A stretch of 64,000 nt of DNA from Amphritea sp. 1_MG-2023 (GTDB lineage Bacteria > Pseudomonadota > Gammaproteobacteria > Pseudomonadales > Balneatricaceae), in the NCBI RefSeq assembly GCF_030547545.1, contig NZ_JAUOQE010000012.1:46325-110324 (forward strand). Direction: 5' to 3'. This document shows, in pieces, positions 52,786 to 60,134 of the stretch. The position numbers and the translations under genes were made by a program. The notes below the pieces were generated by a model that was not told the origin of the DNA, made no database searches, and saw only the letters and a list, made by a program, of their open reading frames with translations. Numbering within the stretch: position 1 is the first letter of the stretch; the number at the start of each line of letters is the position of its first letter.

Positions 52786-52817
52786 AGTTATTTAATCGAA
52801 AAACATTGAGGAAGTAA
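52782..52817 (+). other. Possible 11-codon leader ORF (MKLFNRKTLRK)
   Basis: ATG at 52782 overlaps the giant gene's stop (ATGA at 52782-52785). The frame ends at 52817, one base before the next ATG, and contains the ribosome-binding site of the DUF3467 gene. It could carry terminating ribosomes from the giant gene onto the next gene. It may equally be chance. Confidence 0.25.
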
Positions 52818-52818
52818 G

Positions 52819-53124
52819 ATGTCTGGCGATACTGTAGAAAATAAAAAGACGAGCGGACCGACAATTCGTTGGGACGACAGTAAGATGCGTAGCACTTACG
52901 CTAATGTATGCAACGTTTCCAGTACACGAGAGGAAGTGACGTTATTGTTTGGTACCAATCAAGCATGGCGTGCGGGTCAAAAAGAAGTGGGGATTGAATT
53001 AACTGATCGTATGATTGTTAGTCCTTTTGCAGCGAAGCGGTTGTCGCTGTTGTTGAATGGCGTAGTTGAAGAGTATGAAAAGCGCTTTGGTAAACTTGAT
53101 GATGCCGGCGTAAACAAAAAATAA
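52819..53124 (+). CDS. DUF3467 family protein
   Basis: A 101-residue soluble protein with no signal peptide. IRWDDSKMRSTYANVCNV, then SSTREEVTLLFGTNQAW, then ELTDRMIVSPFAAKRLSLLLNGVVEEYEKRFG match DUF3467 proteins over almost their whole length. The function of the family is not known to me. A GAGGAAG ribosome-binding site precedes the ATG. It lies 33 bases after the giant gene and ahead of the adaptor/ATPase genes. From its size and place it could be a cytoplasmic chaperone, escort or regulator for the giant substrate; this is a guess from context. An intrinsic-terminator-like hairpin follows, so it may be transcribed more than the genes after it. Confidence 0.85.
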   Translation: MSGDTVENKKTSGPTIRWDDSKMRSTYANVCNVSSTREEVTLLFGTNQAWRAGQKEVGIELTDRMIVSPFAAKRLSLLLNGVVEEYEKRFGKLDDAGVNKK

Positions 53125-53156
53125 TGAGTCAACGGTGAGTTGGTTTATAAACGCTT

Positions 53157-53186
53157 CGGTATGTTTTTGCATACCGGGGCATTTTT
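53157..53186 (+). terminator. Possible intrinsic terminator or attenuator after DUF3467 gene
   Basis: CGGTATG-TTTTTG-CATACCG forms a 7-bp stem, followed by GGGCATTTTTA. The T run is displaced by four bases, so termination may be partial. It lies in the 93-base gap before the GAF-HlyD gene and could lower expression of the machinery relative to the substrate. Confidence 0.5.
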
Positions 53187-53217
53187 ATATTTAGACGCAT
53201 AAAAAAAGAATCTATCT

Positions 53218-55041
53218 ATGGGTGAGATAACGGTTTCGTTGCCAGACTCTATTCAGCAGTTGAATGGGTTGCTGGATACTCATCATGACAATTGGTATTT
53301 TACCTGGCTGGAGTGGCTGTGCGGTCAGCTACCGCAGGTTCGCGTAGCACTCGTTGTCGCCGATGAATCGCACAACGGACAGTTCTATTCAGTCGCGGTC
53401 TGGCCTGAAGAGGGTACTCAGGATAAATTATTACTCGATGCGGCTGATGAGACACTGAAGAAAAAGCAGCCGTTGATCATGCCTTTAGATGATGGAAAAC
53501 ATCATATCGGCAGTTATCCTGTGTTTGTCGATGGTGCGGTGCGAACTGTGGTTACGGTGTTGCTGAATGCCACCGATGAAGAGGCGTTACATAAGTCCTT
53601 GGCGACCATCGAGTATGCTGCTGGCTGGCTTGAATTACGTTTATCTCGCAACCTGTTAAGTACGGTTGCTGAAGATAATCAGCGGCAACATATTGTCATC
53701 GATAGTATTGCTCATGTGCTTGGTGAGCGGGACTTTGAGCATGCGGCCCTGCGCTTTGTGAACCTGATGGGACAATATCTACACGCCGAACGGGTCGTGC
53801 TTGGATTTGTTAAAAATGCAGAGTTAGAGGTTCATTCAGAGTCAAATAGTAGCGGCCATAGTAAGAAACATGAGTTGGTTAAGTTAACCGCGCAGGCTAT
53901 GCAAGAAGCCGTTGATCAACAAGAATCAATAGTATGGCCGATACAGGATAACCTTAACTGTGTCACACACGCGCATAGCCTTTTAGCGGATGAGAAAGGG
54001 CACCGAGCCTTGATGACGATTCCGCTGGTTGATAAAGAAGATTGTTATGGTGCGGTACTGTTTGATCGGCCTGTCGATCAACCATTTAGTCAAGAAGAGC
54101 AACTCACAGCTCAAGCACTGACTAATTTTGTGGGGGTCGTGCTGGAGGAAAAACGTCAGTCTTGTTTACCTTTGTATGCCTATGTATACCGTAGTTTTAA
54201 GAATCAATTGAGCTTGTTGTTTGGCCCGGGTCATCTTGGTCGAAAAATTACCTTGTTGAGTTTGGTCGTATTATCCCTGTTTTTTAGTTTGATGCCTGGC
54301 CGTTACAATATTGGTGCGGATGCTGTTATTGAGGGCGCGGAGATTCGTTCAATTGTTGTTCCTTATGATGGGTATTTACAGCGTGCGACGTTTAGAGCCG
54401 GAGATACCCTGAAAAAAGGTGCCTTATTAGCCGAATTGGACACCCGAGAGTTACGCTTGCAGCTGATGAGCTGGGTTAATCAAGAGGCGACATCACGGCG
54501 CAAGTACGAAGAAGCTTTAGCTAGAAATGAGCGTACACAAGTACAGATTAATAGTGCTCAGGGAAAGCGGGCACAGGCTGAAATCGAGCTGCTTGAGTAT
54601 CAGATCTCGCAGGCGGTGATGAAAGCGCCGTTTGATGCCCTGATTGTGTCAGGGGATTTGAGTCAGAGGATTGGTACATTAGTTCGACAGGGGGATGTGT
54701 TATTTGAACTGTCACCACGACGTGACTTTAGGTTAGCCATGTATGTGGACGAGTTTCGGATTAATGATATCCGTCAAGCGCAAACGGGGCAGTTGGTTTT
54801 AGCTGCACTACCTGATCAGAAGTTTTCATTTACGGTCACGCGAATCAATCCTATGGCCGAAGTCATAGAGGGTGCTACGGTTTATCGCGTCGAAGCTGAT
54901 TTTGAGAATAAAGCAGACATGCTCCGTGTTGGCCTCGAAGGGGTGGCGCAGATATATGTTGATGAACGGCTGTTGATCAGTATCTGGACGCGAAGCATGG
55001 TTGATTGGATGAAACTTCAATGGTGGCGTTTCTGGGGATAG
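53218..55041 (+). CDS. GAF domain / membrane helix / HlyD-type adaptor protein
   Basis: A 607-residue protein with an N-terminal cytoplasmic half and a periplasmic adaptor half. Residues about 165-312 look like a GAF domain (HAALRFVNLMGQYLHAERVV, then GHRALMTIPLVDKEDCYGAV), preceded by a second, weaker GAF-like region (about 20-150). A single membrane helix at about 343-361 (KITLLSLVVLSLFFSLMPG) leads into a HlyD/biotinyl-lipoyl part: GAEIRSIVVPYDGYLQRATF, a coiled-coil hairpin (about 420-465), and MKAPFDALIVSGDL with matching strands. Such proteins link an inner-membrane unit to a TolC-type channel. The GAF part may sense a small ligand or regulate assembly. It is followed after 34 bases by the M50-HlyD gene. 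No good ribosome-binding site is visible, but no better start exists. Confidence 0.85.
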   Translation: MGEITVSLPDSIQQLNGLLDTHHDNWYFTWLEWLCGQLPQVRVALVVADESHNGQFYSVAVWPEEGTQDKLLLDAADETLKKKQPLIMPLDDGKHHIGSYPVFVDGAVRTVVTVLLNATDEEALHKSLATIEYAAGWLELRLSRNLLSTVAEDNQRQHIVIDSIAHVLGERDFEHAALRFVNLMGQYLHAERVVLGFVKNAELEVHSESNSSGHSKKHELVKLTAQAMQEAVDQQESIVWPIQDNLNCVTHAHSLLADEKGHRALMTIPLVDKEDCYGAVLFDRPVDQPFSQEEQLTAQALTNFVGVVLEEKRQSCLPLYAYVYRSFKNQLSLLFGPGHLGRKITLLSLVVLSLFFSLMPGRYNIGADAVIEGAEIRSIVVPYDGYLQRATFRAGDTLKKGALLAELDTRELRLQLMSWVNQEATSRRKYEEALARNERTQVQINSAQGKRAQAEIELLEYQISQAVMKAPFDALIVSGDLSQRIGTLVRQGDVLFELSPRRDFRLAMYVDEFRINDIRQAQTGQLVLAALPDQKFSFTVTRINPMAEVIEGATVYRVEADFENKADMLRVGLEGVAQIYVDERLLISIWTRSMVDWMKLQWWRFWG

Positions 55042-55075
55042 TGCTGCTATCTTGGTGGCTAGATAGGGAGTTATC

Positions 55076-57223
55076 ATGAGTGCTAATTTGTTTTCCAGTG
55101 ATTGGTATCAGATTGCCGAGTTAAAGCCCCGCCTGAGGCATCATGTGACGGTGAATGCACATCGCTATCGAGGCAAACGTTGGTATGTGCTTGAAGACCA
55201 TGTCACCGGGCAGGTAAGACGTCTGTCGCCACAGTCTTATCTCATTGTTGGACTGATGAATGGTGAGCGTACAATTGATCGGCTATGGGAGCTAGCATCT
55301 CAGCGTCTTGGTGAAGAGATGCCGACGCATGAAGAGATGCTTCAGTTACTGGCGAGCCTGTATCAAGCCAATCTCGTTGGTATGGATACCAGTGGGGATA
55401 TCAGTGAATTATTTGAGCGAGGTAAGGAAGCAGAAAGAACACGCTGGATGTCTAAACTTAAATCACCGCTATCCATTAAAATCCCCCTGCTCGATCCGGA
55501 ACGTTTCTTAGTTGCCACGCAACACTATATACGGCCTTTTATTTCTAAAGCGGCGCTTTGCGTTTGGTGTTTATTAGTTATTGGTTTGTTGGTTATGGCC
55601 GGTCAGCACTGGGATGAGTTAACCGAGAATGTAACTGATCGGGTGCTAGCGGCGGATAACTTGGTACTGTTATGGTTTGTTTATCCGGTAATTAAGCTCA
55701 TTCATGAACTTGGGCATGGTTATTGTGTGAAACGGGGCGGTGGTGAAGTTCACGAGCTGGGTATCATGTTATTGGTACTGCTACCGATGCCCTACGTGGA
55801 TGCTTCATCAACCAACGCCTTTGCCGATAAGAAACAACGTATCTTAGTCAGCTCTGCGGGTATTATCGTCGAGCTGTTTATTGCTGCAGTGGCAATGTTT
55901 GTCTGGGTTAATGCGGCCCCAGGAATGGTTAAATCGATAGCCTACAATATTATTTTTATTGCCGGATTATCCACGGTGCTGGTGAACGGTAATCCTCTGC
56001 TTAGGTTCGATGGTTATTACATACTGGCTGATTTGATTGAGATTCCTAATTTGGGTCAACGCGCTAATCAATATTGGGGATGGTTGAGCAAACGCTTTAT
56101 GTTTGGTGTGGGTGGCTTGGCCTCACCTGCCTATGATCGTCGTGAAGCGTTGTGGTTATTTTTTTACGGTTTTGCCTCCTATATTTATCGCATGTTTTTA
56201 ATGGTCACCATTGTGCTATTTGTGGCGCAACAATATTTCTTTGTCGGTATTGTTTTGGCTATTTGGGCGCTCGTGGGGACGTTACTCGTGCCAAACGTCA
56301 AGCTACTCAAAAAAGCGTGGCAAGACTCGGATATTCGTGCGGGTCGGCGTAGCCCAACGTTAATGATTCCTCTCGTCGCTGGCATTGTTGCGTTGCTGTT
56401 GTGTGTCATGCCGTTACCGCTGAACACTAGTATTGAGGGCGTTGTGCAGCTCGATGAGCAACGTCGTGTTTTAGCCGAGGAAAACTGTTTTGTGGAGCAA
56501 TTGCATAAACGTCCCGGTTCAAATGTTGTAAAGGGTGATTTACTGATCAGTTGTAGTAACCCACAGTTGCGTACGGAACAATTAGTTTTACAACAGCAGT
56601 TCCTCGAGGCGAGTGCCGAACGTCAAGGTGTTTGGAACGATCCGGTTCAATTAAAAATATATGATGATCAATTATCGCGGTTGAGTCTGGAGCTGAAAGA
56701 GAGCGAGGCTCGAATGTCAGCTTTAAACATCTATGCTCAGGCCGATGGACTTTGGTCGCTCAGAAACGCGGCTGATCTGTCGGGCAAGTTTTTGCAGCGC
56801 GGTGATCTTATCGGTCATGTTATCAGTAATGACAATGTTTCTATTTTAGGAATGGTACCGGAAGCGGATATTGGCTTAGTACGGGATAAATCGGTCGTGG
56901 TATCCGCTCTGCAAACGTCAGATCTCAATACGTTGTTAACGCCCCAACATTGGTCTGTTTTTCCAGCGGCAACTAAAGAGCCAGTGAGTGGAATACTGAC
57001 TGAAACGGCGGGGGGGAGTGTCATAATGGACCCTTCTTCCTCCTCTACGGAAGCGCCTCAATCGTTGAGGCGCTACTTTATCGTTGCGTTGGAGTTTGAG
57101 CGTTTTCCGATAGTCTTTGTTGAAGAACGAATTCATCTAAAGTTTGAACACCCGCCCGAAGCAATCATTTATCGACTATATCGCGTGGTTCGTCGTACGT
57201 TCTTGGAGTACTTTGATGTCTGA
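55076..57223 (+). CDS. PqqD-like / M50 site-2-protease / HlyD fusion membrane protein
   Basis: A 715-residue membrane protein. Residues about 20-110 resemble a PqqD-like or winged-helix cytoplasmic domain (RWYVLEDHVTGQVRRLSPQS). The middle part has about eight hydrophobic segments and the full M50 zinc site: HELGH at 210-214, with a second motif NPLLRFDGYY whose Asp is D312. The C-terminal part (about 430-715) is a HlyD-type adaptor: IEGVVQLDEQRRVLAEENCF, a coiled coil (about 490-550), and YAQADGLWSLRNAADLSGKF. It could be a membrane protease, or the protease fold could serve as an inner-membrane channel or scaffold. AGGGAG precedes the ATG, and the end overlaps the SecA-like gene by eight bases. 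It probably forms the inner-membrane core of the export machine. Confidence 0.88.
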   Translation: MSANLFSSDWYQIAELKPRLRHHVTVNAHRYRGKRWYVLEDHVTGQVRRLSPQSYLIVGLMNGERTIDRLWELASQRLGEEMPTHEEMLQLLASLYQANLVGMDTSGDISELFERGKEAERTRWMSKLKSPLSIKIPLLDPERFLVATQHYIRPFISKAALCVWCLLVIGLLVMAGQHWDELTENVTDRVLAADNLVLLWFVYPVIKLIHELGHGYCVKRGGGEVHELGIMLLVLLPMPYVDASSTNAFADKKQRILVSSAGIIVELFIAAVAMFVWVNAAPGMVKSIAYNIIFIAGLSTVLVNGNPLLRFDGYYILADLIEIPNLGQRANQYWGWLSKRFMFGVGGLASPAYDRREALWLFFYGFASYIYRMFLMVTIVLFVAQQYFFVGIVLAIWALVGTLLVPNVKLLKKAWQDSDIRAGRRSPTLMIPLVAGIVALLLCVMPLPLNTSIEGVVQLDEQRRVLAEENCFVEQLHKRPGSNVVKGDLLISCSNPQLRTEQLVLQQQFLEASAERQGVWNDPVQLKIYDDQLSRLSLELKESEARMSALNIYAQADGLWSLRNAADLSGKFLQRGDLIGHVISNDNVSILGMVPEADIGLVRDKSVVVSALQTSDLNTLLTPQHWSVFPAATKEPVSGILTETAGGSVIMDPSSSSTEAPQSLRRYFIVALEFERFPIVFVEERIHLKFEHPPEAIIYRLYRVVRRTFLEYFDV

Positions 57224-59210
57224 GTACGTGCGTAAACAGCCTGTTATCGCCGGATTACGTAACGAATATAAATGGCAGGAAAGTAATCGGTTCGATACTT
57301 TTTTACAGAGATCGAAAGAGCTGTCGAAGAAAGTAAGCGGTAAGCTGTTAAGACGCAATGAACGGATAGTAAACGCAATATTTAAGCGTTCGCTAGCGCT
57401 TGAACATTATCAAGCCGATGAGCTTGCGCTAGCGCTGAAGGCTATTCGTCAAATATTACGTTTGCAAGGCATCAGTACGGTAACGGTTATCGAAGCGTTT
57501 GCGGTGATACGAGAGATTAGTGGTCGTGTCCTCGGCATGCGCCATCATCATACGCAGATTCGTACATCGCTAACGATGCTCCGTGGTGGTATTGCCGAAA
57601 TGTCTACTGGGGAGGGGAAAACTCTCGCCGCCACGTTAGCGGCTGCAACAGCGGGTCTTGCCGGTATTCCGGTGCATGTCGTGACGATCAATGATTATCT
57701 AGCTGAACGAGATGGCGAAGAGATGTTGCCTCTGTATCAGGCGTTAGGATTATCCGTTGGCATTATTACGCATGAAAAAGAGTTGCACGAACGGCGTGAA
57801 ATCTATGCCTGCAATATATGCTATTGCAGTAATAAAGAGCTTACCTTTGATTTTTTGAAAGATAGTTTGGTCTTGGCCCATAGAAAAACCACCCGTCTAC
57901 AGCAAGCATCACTGTTGACCGGAGATGCATCTTGGGCAGAGAGCCTATTGTTACGGGGTTTACATTTTGCCATCGTCGATGAGGCCGATAGTGTATTTAT
58001 CGATGAGGCTCGAACGCCACTGATTATTTCAGGGCAAGAAAAATTCGGTCAACGAGAGGAGCAGTTATTGAAGACCGCGATGGAAATTGCGGCAAAATAT
58101 CAAAAAGAGATCCATTTTAAGCAGGACGAACACGCCAAAATACATCTAACCTCGGCAGGGAATCAGCTTTTAGTTGATTGCTGTGAACCCCTTGAGGGGT
58201 TGTGGAATAGCAGTTTCTATCGTGAACCATTGGTCAAGCAGGCCTTGGCTGCGTTACATGTTTATCATCGTGATAGGGATTATATTATTGATGATGACGG
58301 CGCCATCCAAATCGTTGATCTATACACGGGTCGTGTGATGCCTGGACGAAGTTGGGGACAAGGCTTACAGCAAATGATTGAAATGAAAGAAGGTTGCGAG
58401 CTGACCAAGCCACGGGAAACTAACGCTGAAATAAGTTATCAGAATTTTTTTAGGAAATATCATCATCTATGTGGCATGACCGGTACTGTACGAGAGGTTG
58501 CCGGTGAGTTGTTGGATGTCTACCGGCTGCGGAGTGAAACGATTCCTTTACTCAAAAAAAGTCAGCGAAAAAAAGGTTACTGTGAAGTGTACCTAACCGA
58601 GCAAGAAAAATGGCAGCGGGTTGCCGAGGTGACGCGTGAACTGGTGACAAAAGGTCAAGCTGTATTGATTGGCACTAACTCAGTGGCCTCATCGGAGGCG
58701 ATAAGTCATGTGCTGACCAAGGTATCGATTGCGCATAAGATACTGAATGCGCGACAGGATAAGGAGGAAGCTGATATCGTTTCAATGGCGGGTCAGTCCG
58801 GTGCGGTGATGGTAGCTACCAGTATGGCCGGACGAGGAACGGATATTAAGCTAACGGATGAAACCCGAGCAGCGGGTGGTTTGCATGTTGTCATAACGGA
58901 GCTTCAGGATGCTGCTAGGATAGATAGGCAGTTAGCCGGTCGGAGTGCTCGTCAGGGCGATCCCGGGGCTGTCAGTGAAATTTTATCATGTGAAGATCAA
59001 CTGATTAAAAAGATGGCGGGGCCATTACTACGCAAGCTGCTAAAAGTAATAAGCGCAACGGGCCTCATGATACCTCATCGCTTGGGTTATCATATTCAGC
59101 AAAATTGTCAGAAAAAGCTGTCACGCAATCATTACAAACAGCGCCTGCAACTTATTAAAGTGGATACTCAGCGTCAACGAACGTTAGCGTTTACTGGAGA
59201 TAAAAAATGA
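57216..59210 (+). CDS. SecA-like ATPase lacking the C-terminal third of SecA
   Basis: A 664-residue SecA paralogue. ATG 57216 is preferred: it overlaps the previous stop (ATGTCTGA) and has GGAG eight bases upstream; an in-frame ATG at 57144 would overlap by 80 bases. NBD1 has FAVIREISGRVLGMRHHHTQ, Walker A GEGKT (132-136) and Walker B DEAD (255-258) followed by VFIDEARTPLIISG. A preprotein-binding-like region of about 90-100 residues follows, then RDRDYIIDDDGAIQIVDLYT, HHLCGMTGT, and NBD2 with MAGRGTD (537-543) and GRSARQGDPG (Arg fingers R576/R579). It ends soon after NBD2, so the helical wing, two-helix finger and zinc-binding tail of housekeeping SecA (about 900 residues) are missing. ATP hydrolysis looks intact. 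It probably powers export of the giant protein at the M50/HlyD complex. Confidence 0.92.
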   Translation: MSEYVRKQPVIAGLRNEYKWQESNRFDTFLQRSKELSKKVSGKLLRRNERIVNAIFKRSLALEHYQADELALALKAIRQILRLQGISTVTVIEAFAVIREISGRVLGMRHHHTQIRTSLTMLRGGIAEMSTGEGKTLAATLAAATAGLAGIPVHVVTINDYLAERDGEEMLPLYQALGLSVGIITHEKELHERREIYACNICYCSNKELTFDFLKDSLVLAHRKTTRLQQASLLTGDASWAESLLLRGLHFAIVDEADSVFIDEARTPLIISGQEKFGQREEQLLKTAMEIAAKYQKEIHFKQDEHAKIHLTSAGNQLLVDCCEPLEGLWNSSFYREPLVKQALAALHVYHRDRDYIIDDDGAIQIVDLYTGRVMPGRSWGQGLQQMIEMKEGCELTKPRETNAEISYQNFFRKYHHLCGMTGTVREVAGELLDVYRLRSETIPLLKKSQRKKGYCEVYLTEQEKWQRVAEVTRELVTKGQAVLIGTNSVASSEAISHVLTKVSIAHKILNARQDKEEADIVSMAGQSGAVMVATSMAGRGTDIKLTDETRAAGGLHVVITELQDAARIDRQLAGRSARQGDPGAVSEILSCEDQLIKKMAGPLLRKLLKVISATGLMIPHRLGYHIQQNCQKKLSRNHYKQRLQLIKVDTQRQRTLAFTGDKK

Positions 59211-59953
59211 AGAAACAACTGCTCGTGTGTATGGTTGCGATTGGCTTAGTATTTGTTCCGTTTAGTAACCCTCAAGCAGAAGAGTTAACCTTATCTACCC
59301 TAGGGTGTATGTTAGAACCAAGTGAAAAAGTGGATATCAGTTCGCCGGTGATAGGGGTGCTAGATAAGGTAATGGTTAAGCGTGGAGATCATGTTAAAAA
59401 GGGTCAGTTGTTATTTCAGCTTAAAGCCGGTGTTGAGAGGGAAGGTGTGCAATTAGCGAAAGTTAGAGCTGAGTTTGCCAGAAGGAAAGAACAACGAAAT
59501 AAAGATCTCTATGATGATGATATTTTAACGGCCAGTGAGAGGGATGAAATTGAAACAGAGTTATTGATCGCTAAGTCTGAGCTGCGCTTGAAGCAACAAG
59601 AACTAGCCTTACGTAGGGTCTCAAGCCCAATTAAAGGGGTGGTTGTTAATCGATTCAATAATGCGGGTGAGTTTGTTAACACCGATCCTATTTTGTCCCT
59701 TGCAACCTTAGACCCACTACATGTTGATCTATTGCTGCCTGCCAGTGATTTTGGTCTGGTTTCGCTCAACCAAGAGTTATTAATTAAGCCTGACTCAGAG
59801 ATGCTGAATGTTAGCCGTGCTACAGTCATCATCGTTGACCCTTTGATCGACTCTGCCAGTGGCACTTTTCGTGTGCAGTTAGTAATGCAAAACCCAGATG
59901 GTAATATTCCGGCGGGCATCCGTTGTGCGACTCAGACAGTCAATCAGCCGTAG
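59207..59953 (+). CDS. Small periplasmic adaptor (RND/HlyD-type membrane fusion protein)
   Basis: A 248-residue exported protein with a signal peptide (KKQLLVCMVAIGLVFVPFSNPQA, cleavage about residue 25). A Cys in the mature part does not fit a lipobox. It carries a biotinyl-lipoyl domain in two halves (VDISSPVIGVLDKVMVKRGD and VSSPIKGVVVNRFNNAGEFV) around a short coiled coil (about 75-135), then a beta-barrel (LDPLHVDLLLPASDFGLVSL). It is shorter than typical RND adaptors and has no membrane helix. ATG overlaps the SecA-like stop (ATGA at 59207-59210), so it is translationally coupled to that gene. It is the third adaptor-type protein of the locus and probably helps bridge the inner-membrane complex to the TolC-like channel. 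Confidence 0.88.
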   Translation: MKKQLLVCMVAIGLVFVPFSNPQAEELTLSTLGCMLEPSEKVDISSPVIGVLDKVMVKRGDHVKKGQLLFQLKAGVEREGVQLAKVRAEFARRKEQRNKDLYDDDILTASERDEIETELLIAKSELRLKQQELALRRVSSPIKGVVVNRFNNAGEFVNTDPILSLATLDPLHVDLLLPASDFGLVSLNQELLIKPDSEMLNVSRATVIIVDPLIDSASGTFRVQLVMQNPDGNIPAGIRCATQTVNQP

Positions 59954-60073
59954 GCTGCTGCAAGGTAAATATATTCGTCTGGTACTGCCGTTAGCGGAGC
60001 GTAAGGGCTGCTTGGCTGATGTTAGTCAAGCGTCGATTCAGTAACGAGAATATCGTATCCACTTTGATCTTTA

Positions 60074-60102
60074 ACGGTAATAAATTATAGCGATGGTATA
60101 AT
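60074..60102 (+). promoter_or_regulatory. Extended -10 promoter for serB
   Basis: TGGTATAAT ends at 60102 and provides a consensus TATAAT with an extended TGn. The -35 region (ACGGTA at 60074-60079) is poor, as is common for extended -10 promoters. It lies about 33 bases before the serB start, giving serB its own promoter separate from the giant-protein locus. Confidence 0.65.
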
Positions 60103-60134
60103 CCAGACACCTTTAGTCTGTATGCGAATAGGTC

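Noticed and set aside
14944..52785. Many open frames of 60-150 codons on the opposite strand within the giant gene
   Set aside because: They are shadows of the biased codons in the repeats; none has a ribosome-binding site or family match.
57144..57215. Upstream ATG start for the SecA-like protein
   Set aside because: It would overlap the M50-HlyD gene by 80 bases; ATG 57216 has GGAG and a normal 8-base overlap.
57216..59210. Housekeeping secA
   Set aside because: It is about 240 residues too short, lacks wing, finger and zinc tail, and lies inside an adaptor operon rather than near the cell-division/mutT genes.
13469..59953. Ordinary type I secretion operon
   Set aside because: No ABC transporter with NBD signature (LSGGQ-type) is found in any gene of the locus.
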